Shown piece after piece: positions 18,095 through 26,768 of a DNA stretch of 64,000 nt (position 1 is the first letter of the stretch; each line of letters starts with the position of its first letter). Location of the stretch: positions 1,922,001 to 1,986,000 of the forward strand of contig NC_015160.1 of assembly GCF_000190535.1 (NCBI RefSeq), given 5' to 3'. Source of the stretch: Odoribacter splanchnicus DSM 20712. Its GTDB lineage: Bacteria > Bacteroidota > Bacteroidia > Bacteroidales > Marinifilaceae. The notes below the pieces were generated by a model. The model was given only the letters and a program-made list of their open reading frames with translations, was not told the origin of the DNA and made no database searches. The translations under genes were made by a program, and so were the position numbers.

Positions 18095-19405
18095 TTACTC
18101 CAATATTTTCCCGCTAATGAGCAACAACGACAGCTCGGAGATTTTTGCCTGGTAGAGGGCAGAAACTTTACGGTCGACGGCATCGATATAACTGCGCTGA
18201 AATTCCCTGAATTCGATTCCCGGCAAGGTTCCCAATTTATACTTTTCGAGTGCCGCATCGAGGTTATCGAAAGCAACCCGTTCGCTTTCTTCCTCAAAGC
18301 TTACGATCTGCAGGTTATTCTCGTAGGTATTGTAGAGCTGTGCCAAATCGGCTTTTACCTGCTGTTCCGCTTCCTGATAAGAAAGGGCGGCATTTTCCAT
18401 ATCCAATTTCGCATTTCTGATCTTCCTCCGGTTTTCCAATCGGTTAAAAATATCCACACTCAGGGAAAAACCCCAATACGGACCGTTCGAACGGTTGAGG
18501 GAAGTGACCGAGGCCGGAGATTTGGTGCGGTTGTAGTTATATCCGGCATCGAAATCCAATTTAGGGAACAAAGCGGCCCGGGCGATCTTCATGTCCAATT
18601 CAGAGACTTTCCGGTCCCGGCGTCCGATTTGCAGGGTCGTATTGTATTGCAACAGATCGGTCAACAAATCCTGATATTGCAAAGGCATATGCAGCCGGAT
18701 AGAATCATCTACGTACATATGTTTTTGCAGATCGGTATTCATGATAGTATTCAGTGAAATATAAGCACTTTTCAACAATTCTTTTTCTTTCATATAATTC
18801 GAACTGTCGGCATTTAAATCGAGCTTTGCCTGTTGGGCCTCCAAACCCGACAATACTCCGATCACATATTTATCACGGGCCTCGGCATAACGGGCACTCG
18901 ACAACTCCAAAGAATGCCGTGCAGCTTCGAGCTTACTGTGCTGACGTACAACATCGTAATAATAAGAACTTACTTCGACGATCAGGTTCTCGACAGCTGC
19001 CTTGGTGTTCAGTTCGCCGATCGCCAGCATTTCGGCATAACGATTGTGAGTCATAAACATTTCCATACCGTCGAACAAACGCCAGTTGAGAGAAACTCCG
19101 GCACTCAAAGCATCCGAACGGGAATTATCGGCCCTTCTGTCTTCTCCGTCGGAGACCACTTTACTATCGGTAATCGATTGTTTCTGGGCAGCATCGATAC
19201 CGATAGTCGGAAGAAAAGGCCCGTAATTCAGGTTATTTTCAGCCTGCCGTTGTTGATTGCGGATAATTTTGATCGAATAATTCGATTCCAACGCCCGGGC
19301 GATACAACTATCCAATGTAATTTTAACCTGGGCAGAAGAAAACCCTGGAATAAAAAATAAAAAACAAACGATGAAGAATAGTAAACTATATTTTCCCATA
19401 ATCAT
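18095..19405 (-). CDS. TolC-family outer-membrane efflux protein
   Basis: The 436-residue protein has a signal peptide ending near FSSAQ and then the two long helical repeats of the TolC family: LDSCIARALESNYSIKIIRNQ at the first helix, and later ENRRKIRNAKLDMENAALSYQ. It forms the outer-membrane channel of the RND pump encoded just upstream. The permease stop is 14 bp away, so it is the last gene of the efflux operon. Possible starts are an ATG at 19405, an ATG at 19399 and a TTG at 19411; the signal peptide fits the first two equally. Confidence 0.93.
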   Translation of the reverse strand: MIMGKYSLLFFIVCFLFFIPGFSSAQVKITLDSCIARALESNYSIKIIRNQQRQAENNLNYGPFLPTIGIDAAQKQSITDSKVVSDGEDRRADNSRSDALSAGVSLNWRLFDGMEMFMTHNRYAEMLAIGELNTKAAVENLIVEVSSYYYDVVRQHSKLEAARHSLELSSARYAEARDKYVIGVLSGLEAQQAKLDLNADSSNYMKEKELLKSAYISLNTIMNTDLQKHMYVDDSIRLHMPLQYQDLLTDLLQYNTTLQIGRRDRKVSELDMKIARAALFPKLDFDAGYNYNRTKSPASVTSLNRSNGPYWGFSLSVDIFNRLENRRKIRNAKLDMENAALSYQEAEQQVKADLAQLYNTYENNLQIVSFEEESERVAFDNLDAALEKYKLGTLPGIEFREFQRSYIDAVDRKVSALYQAKISELSLLLISGKILE

Positions 19406-19419
19406 AATCAAAAAATTCT

Positions 19420-22400
19420 TTACTCTTTATGCTCTTCCCCGATCACGTTCACCTTTTCTGTCGACAGATAAGAATAAATCGCCGGAATCACGAACAAGGA
19501 CAAGAAAGTAGCACATACCATCCCACCGACAACGGCGATCCCCATAGCCACCCGGCTTTCAGCACCGGCACCGGTAGCGATAGCCATCGGAAGAATACCC
19601 AAAACCGTCGACAAACTCGTCATCAGAATCGGCCGGAAACGAGCGACAGCAGCATTTTTCACAGCTATCAGCATCGGTTCACCCATCGCTTTCCGCTGGT
19701 TGGCAAACTCTACAATCAGAATACCGTTCTTCGACACCAGCCCGATCAACATGATTACACCGATCTGGCTGAAAATATTCATAGTCTGATCGAAATACCA
19801 CAAGGACACCATCGCCCCGATCAACGCCAAAGGCACAGTAAACATGATGATCAGGGGATCCCGGAAACTCTCGAACTGAGCCGATAAAACCAGGTAAATG
19901 AATATCAATGCCAATACAAAAGCAAACATCAGACTGGACGAACTTTCCACAAAATCCTTCGAACTACCGGAAAGTGTCGTCTTAAAATTATCGTCTAACA
20001 CATCGGCAGCAATCCGGTCCATTTCAGCCAATCCCTCTGATATCGTTTTTCGTTTAGCCAATCCAGCCGAAACCGTAGCGGCCACAAAACGGTCGTAGCG
20101 ATACAATTGCGGAGGCATAGAACTCTCGGAAGTCGTCACCAGATTGTCCAACGCAATCAATTCACCATTATTATTCCGCACATAGATATTCTGTAAATCA
20201 GAGGGTTTATTCCGGTTTTCGCGGTCGATCTGACTCAATATCTGATATTGCTTCCCGTTCAGGATGAAATAACCGACCCGCTGTTCACTCATGGTCAGCT
20301 GTAAGGTCTCTGCAATATTCTGCATAGAAACGCCCAATACGGCAGCTTTATCCCGGTCGATATTGATGGTCAATTCGGGTTTGGTAAATTTAAGGTTCAA
20401 ATCGGCCACCGAGAATACCGGACTTTTATTCACTTCATCCATAAAGCGGGGCAATACCCGTTTCAGGTCGTCGAGGTTCTTGGCCTGAATAACGTATTCT
20501 ACCGGCAAGCCTCCGCGACGTCCGCCAAAAGTCTGCTGTTGTGAAACCATCGTCCGGGCTCCGGTAAAATTACGTACCTGTACTCCCAATTCATCGGCAA
20601 TCTCCTGTTGGGTACGTCCCCGTTCTTCGGGATCTACCAACCAAAGGTTCAAGTTGGAACGATTGGTATTTCCCCCACCGATCATTTCGATTATCTTTTC
20701 CTGTTCAGGGACCTCTTGTTCGATATAACTACTCAACTCATCGGCATATCGGCTCATATACTCGAACGTAGCGCCTTCCGGAGCCGTAGAGGTGATCCGG
20801 ATATTCGAACGGTCTTCGAGGGGAGCCATTTCCGAAGGAATAGCCTGCCACAATAACCAGATCACCACGCCCGAACCGATCAGTATCAAAGGAGCGATCC
20901 ACCGGTATTTCATAAAACCTTCCAATGCCCGGCGGTAGTAATCGACCATACCGTCGAAGAAAGGTTCTGTCGTACGGTAAAACCAGTTATCGGTGACATT
21001 GCGGATAAGCAACTTGGTGGAAATCATCGGGGTAAAAGTCAGTGCGACAAATGAAGAAATAATGACCGCCCCGGTAATCACGATACTGAATTCCCGGAAC
21101 AACCGCCCGGTCGTCCCCTGCAAAAAGACAATCGGGAAAAACACAGCCACCAAGGCTATAGTGGTAGCGATAACTGCAAAGAAGATCTCATTCGACCCCT
21201 TGAAACCGGCTTCGAGCGGAGACATTCCCTGTTCGATCTTCGTATAGATATTCTCCATCACCACAATCGCATCGTCGACTACCAGACCGATCGCCAGCAC
21301 AATCGCCAGCAAGGTCAGAATATTTATGGTAAATCCGGCCAGATACATCACAAAAAAAGCACCGACCAAAGAGATGGGGATAGCCAATACGGGAATCAAT
21401 GTCGTCCGCCAATTCCGTAAAAACAGGAAGATAATCAACACTACCAGAATAAAAGCCTCCACGATCGTGTCTTTCACTTCATTGATCGAATTGCGGATAA
21501 AGACCGTATTATCGAAAGCAATTCCGGCTTCGACGTCATCAGGCAAGTCTTTTTGCAAATCGGCCATCACTTCATACGCCCGGTCGACAATATCGATATA
21601 ATTGGCTCCCGGCTGAGGAATGATGGCACAAGCCACCATCGGCACCCCATTCCGCTTCATAATCGAACGGGTATCTTCGGCGTCTACTTCTGCAATACCG
21701 ATATCCCGGAAACGAATGACTTTATCGCCCTCCTCTTTGATGACCAGATTATTAAAATCCTCGATCGTCATCAGTCGTCCCAAGGTACGGATAGTCAGTT
21801 CGGTATTTTCTCCCTCGATCCGTCCGGAAGGCAATTCCACATTTTCCTGAGTCACAGCATTCCTCACGTCCATAGGAGTGATTCCATAAGCAGCCAGCAA
21901 AGACGGATCCATCCGCATCCGTACGGAATATCTTTTTTCTCCCCAGATGGAGACACTACTCACTCCTGAGATCGTCTGCAAGCGTTCCTTATAGTACTGA
22001 TCGGCATACATACTCAGGTCGATCAATGACCGCTGGTCACTCCGCAACGAAACCGCAAAGATCGGCTGAGCATCGGCATCCGCCTTACTTACGGTCGGAG
22101 GATCCACGTCTTTCGGCAAACGGCGCATCGCTCCGGAAACTTTATCCCGGACATCGTTAGCAGCCGTCTCCAGGTCGACCTCCAACTCGAACTCTACCGT
22201 TATATTACTCCGTCCGTCCCTACTCTGGCTGGTCAACGAACGAATCCCCGGGATTCCGTTGATAGCCGACTCCAAAGGCTCGGTAATCTGCGTCTCGATT
22301 ACATCGGCATTAGCACCTGGAAAACTGGTCGATACCGAAATAATAGGCGGATCGACACTGGGATAGTCACGTACCCCCAAAAATACCAGACCGATACAAC

Positions 22401-22473
22401 CGACCAACATCATAATGATGTTCATCACCGTTGCAAATACCGGTCGCTTTATACATGTTGACGATAAGCTCAT
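19420..22473 (-). CDS. RND efflux pump, inner-membrane transporter (AcrB/MexB type)
   Basis: At 1017 residues this is a full-length hydrophobe/amphiphile RND transporter with twelve membrane segments and two large periplasmic loops. The proton-relay motif GLVVDDAIVVMENI with its Asp pair lies in transmembrane segment 4, and GVRDYPSVDPPIISV and QEAQ/QVQV-like N-terminal porter motifs are present. It exports small molecules such as bile salts, drugs or detergents from periplasm or inner membrane, using proton influx. It is the middle gene of an adaptor-pump-channel operon. Substrates cannot be read from sequence. The gap to the adaptor gene is unusually long (271 bp) and filled by tandem repeats. 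Confidence 0.96.
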   Translation of the reverse strand: MSLSSTCIKRPVFATVMNIIMMLVGCIGLVFLGVRDYPSVDPPIISVSTSFPGANADVIETQITEPLESAINGIPGIRSLTSQSRDGRSNITVEFELEVDLETAANDVRDKVSGAMRRLPKDVDPPTVSKADADAQPIFAVSLRSDQRSLIDLSMYADQYYKERLQTISGVSSVSIWGEKRYSVRMRMDPSLLAAYGITPMDVRNAVTQENVELPSGRIEGENTELTIRTLGRLMTIEDFNNLVIKEEGDKVIRFRDIGIAEVDAEDTRSIMKRNGVPMVACAIIPQPGANYIDIVDRAYEVMADLQKDLPDDVEAGIAFDNTVFIRNSINEVKDTIVEAFILVVLIIFLFLRNWRTTLIPVLAIPISLVGAFFVMYLAGFTINILTLLAIVLAIGLVVDDAIVVMENIYTKIEQGMSPLEAGFKGSNEIFFAVIATTIALVAVFFPIVFLQGTTGRLFREFSIVITGAVIISSFVALTFTPMISTKLLIRNVTDNWFYRTTEPFFDGMVDYYRRALEGFMKYRWIAPLILIGSGVVIWLLWQAIPSEMAPLEDRSNIRITSTAPEGATFEYMSRYADELSSYIEQEVPEQEKIIEMIGGGNTNRSNLNLWLVDPEERGRTQQEIADELGVQVRNFTGARTMVSQQQTFGGRRGGLPVEYVIQAKNLDDLKRVLPRFMDEVNKSPVFSVADLNLKFTKPELTINIDRDKAAVLGVSMQNIAETLQLTMSEQRVGYFILNGKQYQILSQIDRENRNKPSDLQNIYVRNNNGELIALDNLVTTSESSMPPQLYRYDRFVAATVSAGLAKRKTISEGLAEMDRIAADVLDDNFKTTLSGSSKDFVESSSSLMFAFVLALIFIYLVLSAQFESFRDPLIIMFTVPLALIGAMVSLWYFDQTMNIFSQIGVIMLIGLVSKNGILIVEFANQRKAMGEPMLIAVKNAAVARFRPILMTSLSTVLGILPMAIATGAGAESRVAMGIAVVGGMVCATFLSLFVIPAIYSYLSTEKVNVIGEEHKE

Positions 22474-22502
22474 TTGTTATAGAGTTGCTGAGTTATTGAG
22501 TT

Positions 22503-22604
22503 TATAGAGTTACTGAGTTTATAGAGTTACTGAGTTTATAGAGTTACTGAGTTTATAGAGTTACTGAGTTTATAGAGTTACTGAGTTTATAGAGTTACTG
22601 AGTT
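22503..22604. repeat. Six perfect copies of a 17-bp tandem repeat inside the efflux operon
   Basis: The unit TATAGAGTTACTGAGTT is repeated six times without error from 22503 to 22604. Degenerate copies extend the array on both sides from about 22477 to 22656 (for example TAATAGAGTTACTAAGTT). The array lies in the 271-bp gap between the adaptor and pump genes. There are no spacers, so it is not a CRISPR array, and 17 bp is not a multiple of three in a gap that is not translated. It is a good candidate for length variation between strains. Confidence 0.95.
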
Positions 22605-22744
22605 GCTGAGTTAATAGAGTTACTAAGTTGCAGAGTTTGTGAGTTTATTAAGTTATTCATTATTACATCATCGAATCACTAAATTGTCAAATCTCAGAAT
22701 CCCTTCTCCTTTTTACCTTCTCCCCTGCCTCTAGCCTTTAGCTT

Positions 22745-23815
22745 TTACCTTTTCATCTTCACCTCCACTGCCATCCCATCTCTGAGTTGCATCAACCCAC
22801 CGGTGAGTATGGTATCTCCGACACTGATACCGGAAGTCACCTCTACATTTTTCTCATCGCGGCTTTCTGTTTCGACAGGTACACTTAAGGCTTTTCCATT
22901 TTTCACGATCCACATTCTTTTTCCGTCCATTTCGGGCACGACGGCTTCTGTCGGTACGGCAATGAATTCAGTTTTTCCACCCACCACCAGATTTCCTTTA
23001 GCAAACATACCGGGCATCAACTCCCCGTTTGTATTCCGGAAACGAGCCCGTAGAAGAATCATACGGGTTTTCACGTCGATAAAAGGATCTACAGCATAAA
23101 CCTTGGCCGAATAGAGTTTATCATTTCCGGTCACTTTAAAAAATACTTCCTGCCCTTTCAAATTATTATCGGCATATTTCTCCGGAATATTGAACTCATA
23201 TTTCAGGGTAGAGTTGTCTACGATCCGGGCAATTTGTGAGCTGGGCTGCACATAACTACCTTCACTGACATACCGGAACCCCATTACCCCGTCGAACGGA
23301 GCCCGGATTTCGGTACGGCTGATTTTCACTTTCAGCAGTTCGATATCCGCTTCGAGCATATTATAATCGGTTTGTAACTGATCGAAGGCTTCACGGCTGA
23401 TCGATTCGCGCTTCAAAAGAATCCGTTGCCGTTCGAGCTTCTCGGCCAGTAATTTTTTCTGAAACTCCGCCCGGGTCAACTGAGCCTGCAAATCGGCATC
23501 GTCTACTTTTAATAGCAGCTGTCCCTTTTTAACGGCCACCCCTTCCTGAAAGTAAATCTTTCTGACTTTTCCCACGATCTCTGCTACCAAATCGACCTCT
23601 TCGTTTGCCAACAAAGAACCATTCACCGGAAATCCGGCAGCCACAACGGAATTCTTAGCAATAATCCCCGTTACCGGAAGTCTACCTTTCCCCATGTTAC
23701 CTGGTGTATTTTGTTTTGATTGCACCCCATCTCCACCTATCCGGGGGATTATAATCCAAGCCGCCAAAGCCAGCGGAATCCCGATCTGTAATGATCTCTT
23801 TACGTATTTATTCAT
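22745..23815 (-). CDS. RND efflux periplasmic adaptor (membrane fusion protein)
   Basis: The 356-residue protein has an N-terminal membrane anchor (about residues 9-24) and the ordered domains of MFP adaptors: a barrel-sandwich hybrid half (VDLVAEIVGKVRKIYFQEGVA; KKGQLLLKVDDADLQAQL), a coiled-coil hairpin (about 107-160), the second hybrid half (TEIRAPFDGVMGFRYVSEGSYV) and a C-terminal beta barrel. It links the inner-membrane pump to the TolC channel. It is the first gene of the operon. No TetR- or MarR-type regulator gene lies next to it. The 310-bp region upstream (23816-24125) holds a dispersed repeat. Confidence 0.95.
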   Translation of the reverse strand: MNKYVKRSLQIGIPLALAAWIIIPRIGGDGVQSKQNTPGNMGKGRLPVTGIIAKNSVVAAGFPVNGSLLANEEVDLVAEIVGKVRKIYFQEGVAVKKGQLLLKVDDADLQAQLTRAEFQKKLLAEKLERQRILLKRESISREAFDQLQTDYNMLEADIELLKVKISRTEIRAPFDGVMGFRYVSEGSYVQPSSQIARIVDNSTLKYEFNIPEKYADNNLKGQEVFFKVTGNDKLYSAKVYAVDPFIDVKTRMILLRARFRNTNGELMPGMFAKGNLVVGGKTEFIAVPTEAVVPEMDGKRMWIVKNGKALSVPVETESRDEKNVEVTSGISVGDTILTGGLMQLRDGMAVEVKMKR

Positions 23816-23837
23816 ATTTCATCCAATAAATCAACCC

Positions 23838-23984
23838 TTTTTAGTTTATAAAGTTCATAAAGTTGCCCTTTCATCGCTAAAAGTCCATAAAGTCTATGTG
23901 CACCTTTTTAACGGAACCGGAGATTCCGGTCGGTCCCACCGACAACCGTAAAAAATGCCCGCAGGATTCAGAACTTTTACAAAC
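23838..23984 (-). repeat. Dispersed intergenic repeat, copy 1
   Basis: Read on the minus strand this stretch shares GTTTGTAAA, then after exactly 10 bp CCTGCGGG, then CTCCGGTTCC with the element at 36369-36462 on the plus strand. It also contains two adjoining hairpins, ACCGGA-TCCGGT (23916-23930) and GTCGGT-ACCGAC (23929-23943). The end near 23838-23900 carries repeated TAAAGTTC/ACTTTATG words. It occupies the region upstream of the efflux operon. I see no coding frame in it. Confidence 0.65.
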
Positions 23985-24125
23985 CTGACAGACTTTACGA
24001 ACTTGCTAAACGATCTAAAAATTGTAAGCCACCTTTTTCAGTTCTTTTTTCAATAAAAATAACTGTTTTGAGGTTTAGACAAACAAAACTTCCGGGAGTT
24101 TATCCCTCAAAATGTTAACACTTTG

Positions 24126-25052
24126 TTAAAGCCAGTTTTTTCTCCTGAACATCCAATAACTCAATATAGAAAAAGCAACCGATATAATAGCGATGACAAA
24201 CAGTCCATAATGGCTGTCTTCCAATCCATTGTGAACATTCATACCATATAAACTGGCAATCAATGTCGGAATCATCAAAAGCAGGGAAATAGCGGTCATA
24301 CGCTTCATGATTACGTTCAGATTGTTGGAAATAACCGAAGCAAAGGCATCCATCGTACCGCTCAGGATATCACTATAGATTCGGGCGGTGTCCTGAGCCT
24401 GCCGCAGTTCGATCTCCACATCTTCTACCAGATCGGGATCGAAAAATTCCCGTTGGCTTTTTAAATTCTTCAATTTCACCAGCAGGTTGTCATTTCCTCT
24501 CAAAGAGGTAATAAAAAACACCAATGATTTTTCGATTTTCAGCAACCGTTGCAATTCGGCATTCTGAATCGATCTTTCCAATTCTTTTTCAACGGCCCGG
24601 CTTTGGTTATTGATCTGTTTCAAATATTTGAGATACCACACGGAGGAAGACAAAAACAATCTGAACAACAGATCCCAACTCCCATCGATCGGCAATTTCT
24701 TACGCTGCATATACCGGATAAAATCGGGCAGCATATCCGTTGCATGGTGACAGATCGTCACGAAATAATCGGCTTTCATGATAATTCCCAAAGGAACGGT
24801 GATATAGGGTATATCGTTTCCCTCATCCCGGTAGGGAATGCGCAGAATCATCAAGGTCCAGCCATCTTCCGTTTCGATACGGGGACGTTCGTCGACATCC
24901 CGGATATCGGATAAAAATGCAGAAGGAATCTTCAAATCACGAGTAAGGTAGAGCGTATCTTCCTCGGTCGGCATTTCGATATTCACCCAACAGTATTTTT
25001 GCCAGGCCTGCTTTTCAGCAAAATTATCCCTGCAACATAAAAATTTTCTCAT
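24126..25052 (-). CDS. corA: CorA-family magnesium/cobalt transporter
   Basis: CorA forms a pentameric inner-membrane channel for Mg2+ (and Co2+ or Ni2+). This 308-residue protein has a large soluble N-terminal domain, a long helix rich in charged residues (about 150-240), and two membrane segments at the C-terminus. The signature YGMNV follows the first of these. In many CorA proteins the motif is followed by an acidic pore-mouth loop; here the loop is HNGLEDSHYG. The frame could begin nine residues earlier at 25079, but MRKFLCC at 25052 is the natural start. No partner genes are evident. Confidence 0.9.
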   Translation of the reverse strand: MRKFLCCRDNFAEKQAWQKYCWVNIEMPTEEDTLYLTRDLKIPSAFLSDIRDVDERPRIETEDGWTLMILRIPYRDEGNDIPYITVPLGIIMKADYFVTICHHATDMLPDFIRYMQRKKLPIDGSWDLLFRLFLSSSVWYLKYLKQINNQSRAVEKELERSIQNAELQRLLKIEKSLVFFITSLRGNDNLLVKLKNLKSQREFFDPDLVEDVEIELRQAQDTARIYSDILSGTMDAFASVISNNLNVIMKRMTAISLLLMIPTLIASLYGMNVHNGLEDSHYGLFVIAIISVAFSILSYWMFRRKNWL

Positions 25053-25174
25053 ATAAAACCCTCCATTCGTTACGAACAAAGGCCTGAGAAAACCTTTGTT
25101 CAGATTAATACTTTTGATGATAATCGTCCATATCTATTGTTATGAATTTTGCGCGGCAAAAATAGAAAAAGAAA

Positions 25175-26179
25175 TCATTTTTTCAAATCGATATATATCG
25201 GTAAATGGTCGCTATATCCACCGACATAACGCGGTCCCCGGTAAGTAGGACAAGGTTTGTATCCGAAATAAGTTTTATCTTCTTCCAGTAGAAAAGAAGC
25301 TGAAAAAACAGTAAGCCGCCGATCGGCTTTCCAGACAGAGTGCCCATCCAGTAAAGCTCCCGAAAGAATCAGGTGGTCGATGGTCTGCCAGTTGCCTTTG
25401 TAACGGTAACTGCCGTAATTCTTTTTCAATAAATAATAGCCTGTATTATATAAATCTTTACACCTCGGTTTTTTATCGGAACTTTTGGTACCCAACACCT
25501 TTTGTGCCGGGGTATTTGCTTTCCCGTTCAGATCGCCCATGATTACAATACCGGCGCGGGACTGAACAGCCAATAATGAATCGACTTTATGCCGTACCGT
25601 CGAAGCTGCCCGTTCTCTGCGCCACTCGCTTTGCTTCTCTCCACCGATCATCGAAGGGAAATGACAGACAAAAAAATGAAGGGTATCCGAATCCAACACC
25701 CCGGAAGCATACAAAATATCCCGGGTACGGATGGTGGTATCTTCGGGAAATGACAAGCGCAAGAAATCGGTTTCTAAAAGTTCGAAACAATCTTTCCGGT
25801 AAAGCAAAGCAACATCGATACCCCGGCGGTCGGGAGAATCCTGATGAACAATTCCGTAATTCCCGTCGGCCAAAGCCGTTTTCTGCGTTAAATCTTCCAA
25901 TACCCAGCGATTTTCCACTTCCGCCAAACCGACGATACAAGGCAGTTCTTTATCTCCCACGCTATCGATCACTTCTGCGATTTTCAATAATTTATCCGTG
26001 TATTTAGCCTTCGTCCAATGTTTCTTTCCCCGGGGAGTGAACTCATCGTCGGCAGTCGAGGGATCATCGGCGGTATCGAATAAATTCTCTACATTATAAA
26101 ACATAATCCGGCAATGATCCTGTGCCACAACAGGCATCGTCAGCACACAAAGCAAAAATAATATACCCAATAATTTCAT
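25175..26179 (-). CDS. Secreted endonuclease/exonuclease/phosphatase-fold protein
   Basis: The 334-residue protein has a signal peptide ending near VVAQD and a complete EEP domain. Conserved catalytic parts are FYNVENLFD (Asn), LAEVENRW (Glu), FHxPS-like CHFPS, MGDLNGKAN (Asp and Asn) and the C-terminal GGYSDHLPIY (Asp-His). Such enzymes cleave phosphodiester or phosphomonoester bonds in nucleic acids or lipids. I chose the ATG at 26179 because it begins a clear signal peptide and because the longer frame would overlap a gene remnant at 26221-26382. It acts outside the cytoplasm. The substrate is unknown. Confidence 0.88.
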   Translation of the reverse strand: MKLLGILFLLCVLTMPVVAQDHCRIMFYNVENLFDTADDPSTADDEFTPRGKKHWTKAKYTDKLLKIAEVIDSVGDKELPCIVGLAEVENRWVLEDLTQKTALADGNYGIVHQDSPDRRGIDVALLYRKDCFELLETDFLRLSFPEDTTIRTRDILYASGVLDSDTLHFFVCHFPSMIGGEKQSEWRRERAASTVRHKVDSLLAVQSRAGIVIMGDLNGKANTPAQKVLGTKSSDKKPRCKDLYNTGYYLLKKNYGSYRYKGNWQTIDHLILSGALLDGHSVWKADRRLTVFSASFLLEEDKTYFGYKPCPTYRGPRYVGGYSDHLPIYIDLKK

Positions 26180-26220
26180 TTTTGTCTGAATTTTGAAATG
26201 AGCTTTATCAACCAACCCGA

Positions 26221-26382
26221 TCACAGGCATTCTTTCGACCTCATCCTGACATAATCACTCCACACCATATCTTTATACAAATCCGAACCGATATAATCCA
26301 GAATCATACTTCCCCGCCGGCAGTCCAGATAATAATACAGACGTTCTATCAGCTTTCCGTTCTCATCGAAAAGGAAGAACCG
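26221..26382 (-). pseudogene. Remnant of an unidentified gene (C-terminal 53 codons)
   Basis: On the minus strand a frame with natural-looking protein sequence runs from just after an in-frame TAA at 26383-26385 to a TGA at 26221-26223. It reads RFFLFDENGKLIERLYYY and continues with GSMILDYIGSDLYKDMVW. There is no ATG before the middle of it. Aromatic and charged residues are distributed as in a folded domain, so it is probably the tail of a decayed gene and not chance. I do not recognise the family. It fills the gap between the carboxymuconolactone decarboxylase and the nuclease-fold gene. Confidence 0.45.
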
Positions 26383-26396
26383 TTATACCTCATGCT

Positions 26397-26768
26397 TTAT
26401 TTTTCGTTTTCGACCTCCGGGCCGGTTTGAGCCTGCAACAGCTCCCAATATTCGACAGCTCTTCTCAAATGAGGGATAACGATAGTCCCCCCCACCACGT
26501 CGGCCACAGCAAAAACTTCGAACAATTCGGGAGTAGTCACCCCTTGTTCATAACATTTTTCCAAATGATACTTGATGCAATCGTCACATCTCAAAACCAT
26601 GGAAGTGGCCAGTCCCAACATCTCCTTTACCTTGGAGGAGAGTGCCCCTTCCATATAAGTATTGGTATCGATATTGTAGATTCTTTTGATCACTTTATTA
26701 TCGGCTGCCAGAATCCTCTCGTTCATTTTGGCCCGGTAAGCTCTGAATTCTTCAATCTGATCTTTCAT
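26397..26768 (-). CDS. Carboxymuconolactone decarboxylase-family protein (AhpD-like)
   Basis: The 123-residue protein has the CxxC-x3-H redox motif of the AhpD-like branch, here CDDCIKYH at about residues 61-68, within the conserved helix pair MLGLATSMVLRCDDC and EVFAVADVVGGTIVIPHL. Members act as disulfide reductants for peroxiredoxins or as enzymes of aromatic degradation; the CxxC and short length favour the redox role. Its start overlaps the stop of rseP by one base (TAATG), so it is translationally coupled to the site-2 protease gene. Confidence 0.9.
   Translation of the reverse strand: MKDQIEEFRAYRAKMNERILAADNKVIKRIYNIDTNTYMEGALSSKVKEMLGLATSMVLRCDDCIKYHLEKCYEQGVTTPELFEVFAVADVVGGTIVIPHLRRAVEYWELLQAQTGPEVENEK

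Noticed and set aside
22503..22604. Repeat array as a CRISPR
   Set aside because: The 17-bp units are directly joined with no spacers, and no cas gene is near.
24112..24128. Palindrome TTAACAAAGTGTTAA as an operator for the efflux operon
   Set aside because: It overlaps the corA stop codon, is short and A/T-rich, and lies 300 bp from the adaptor start; chance is a good explanation.
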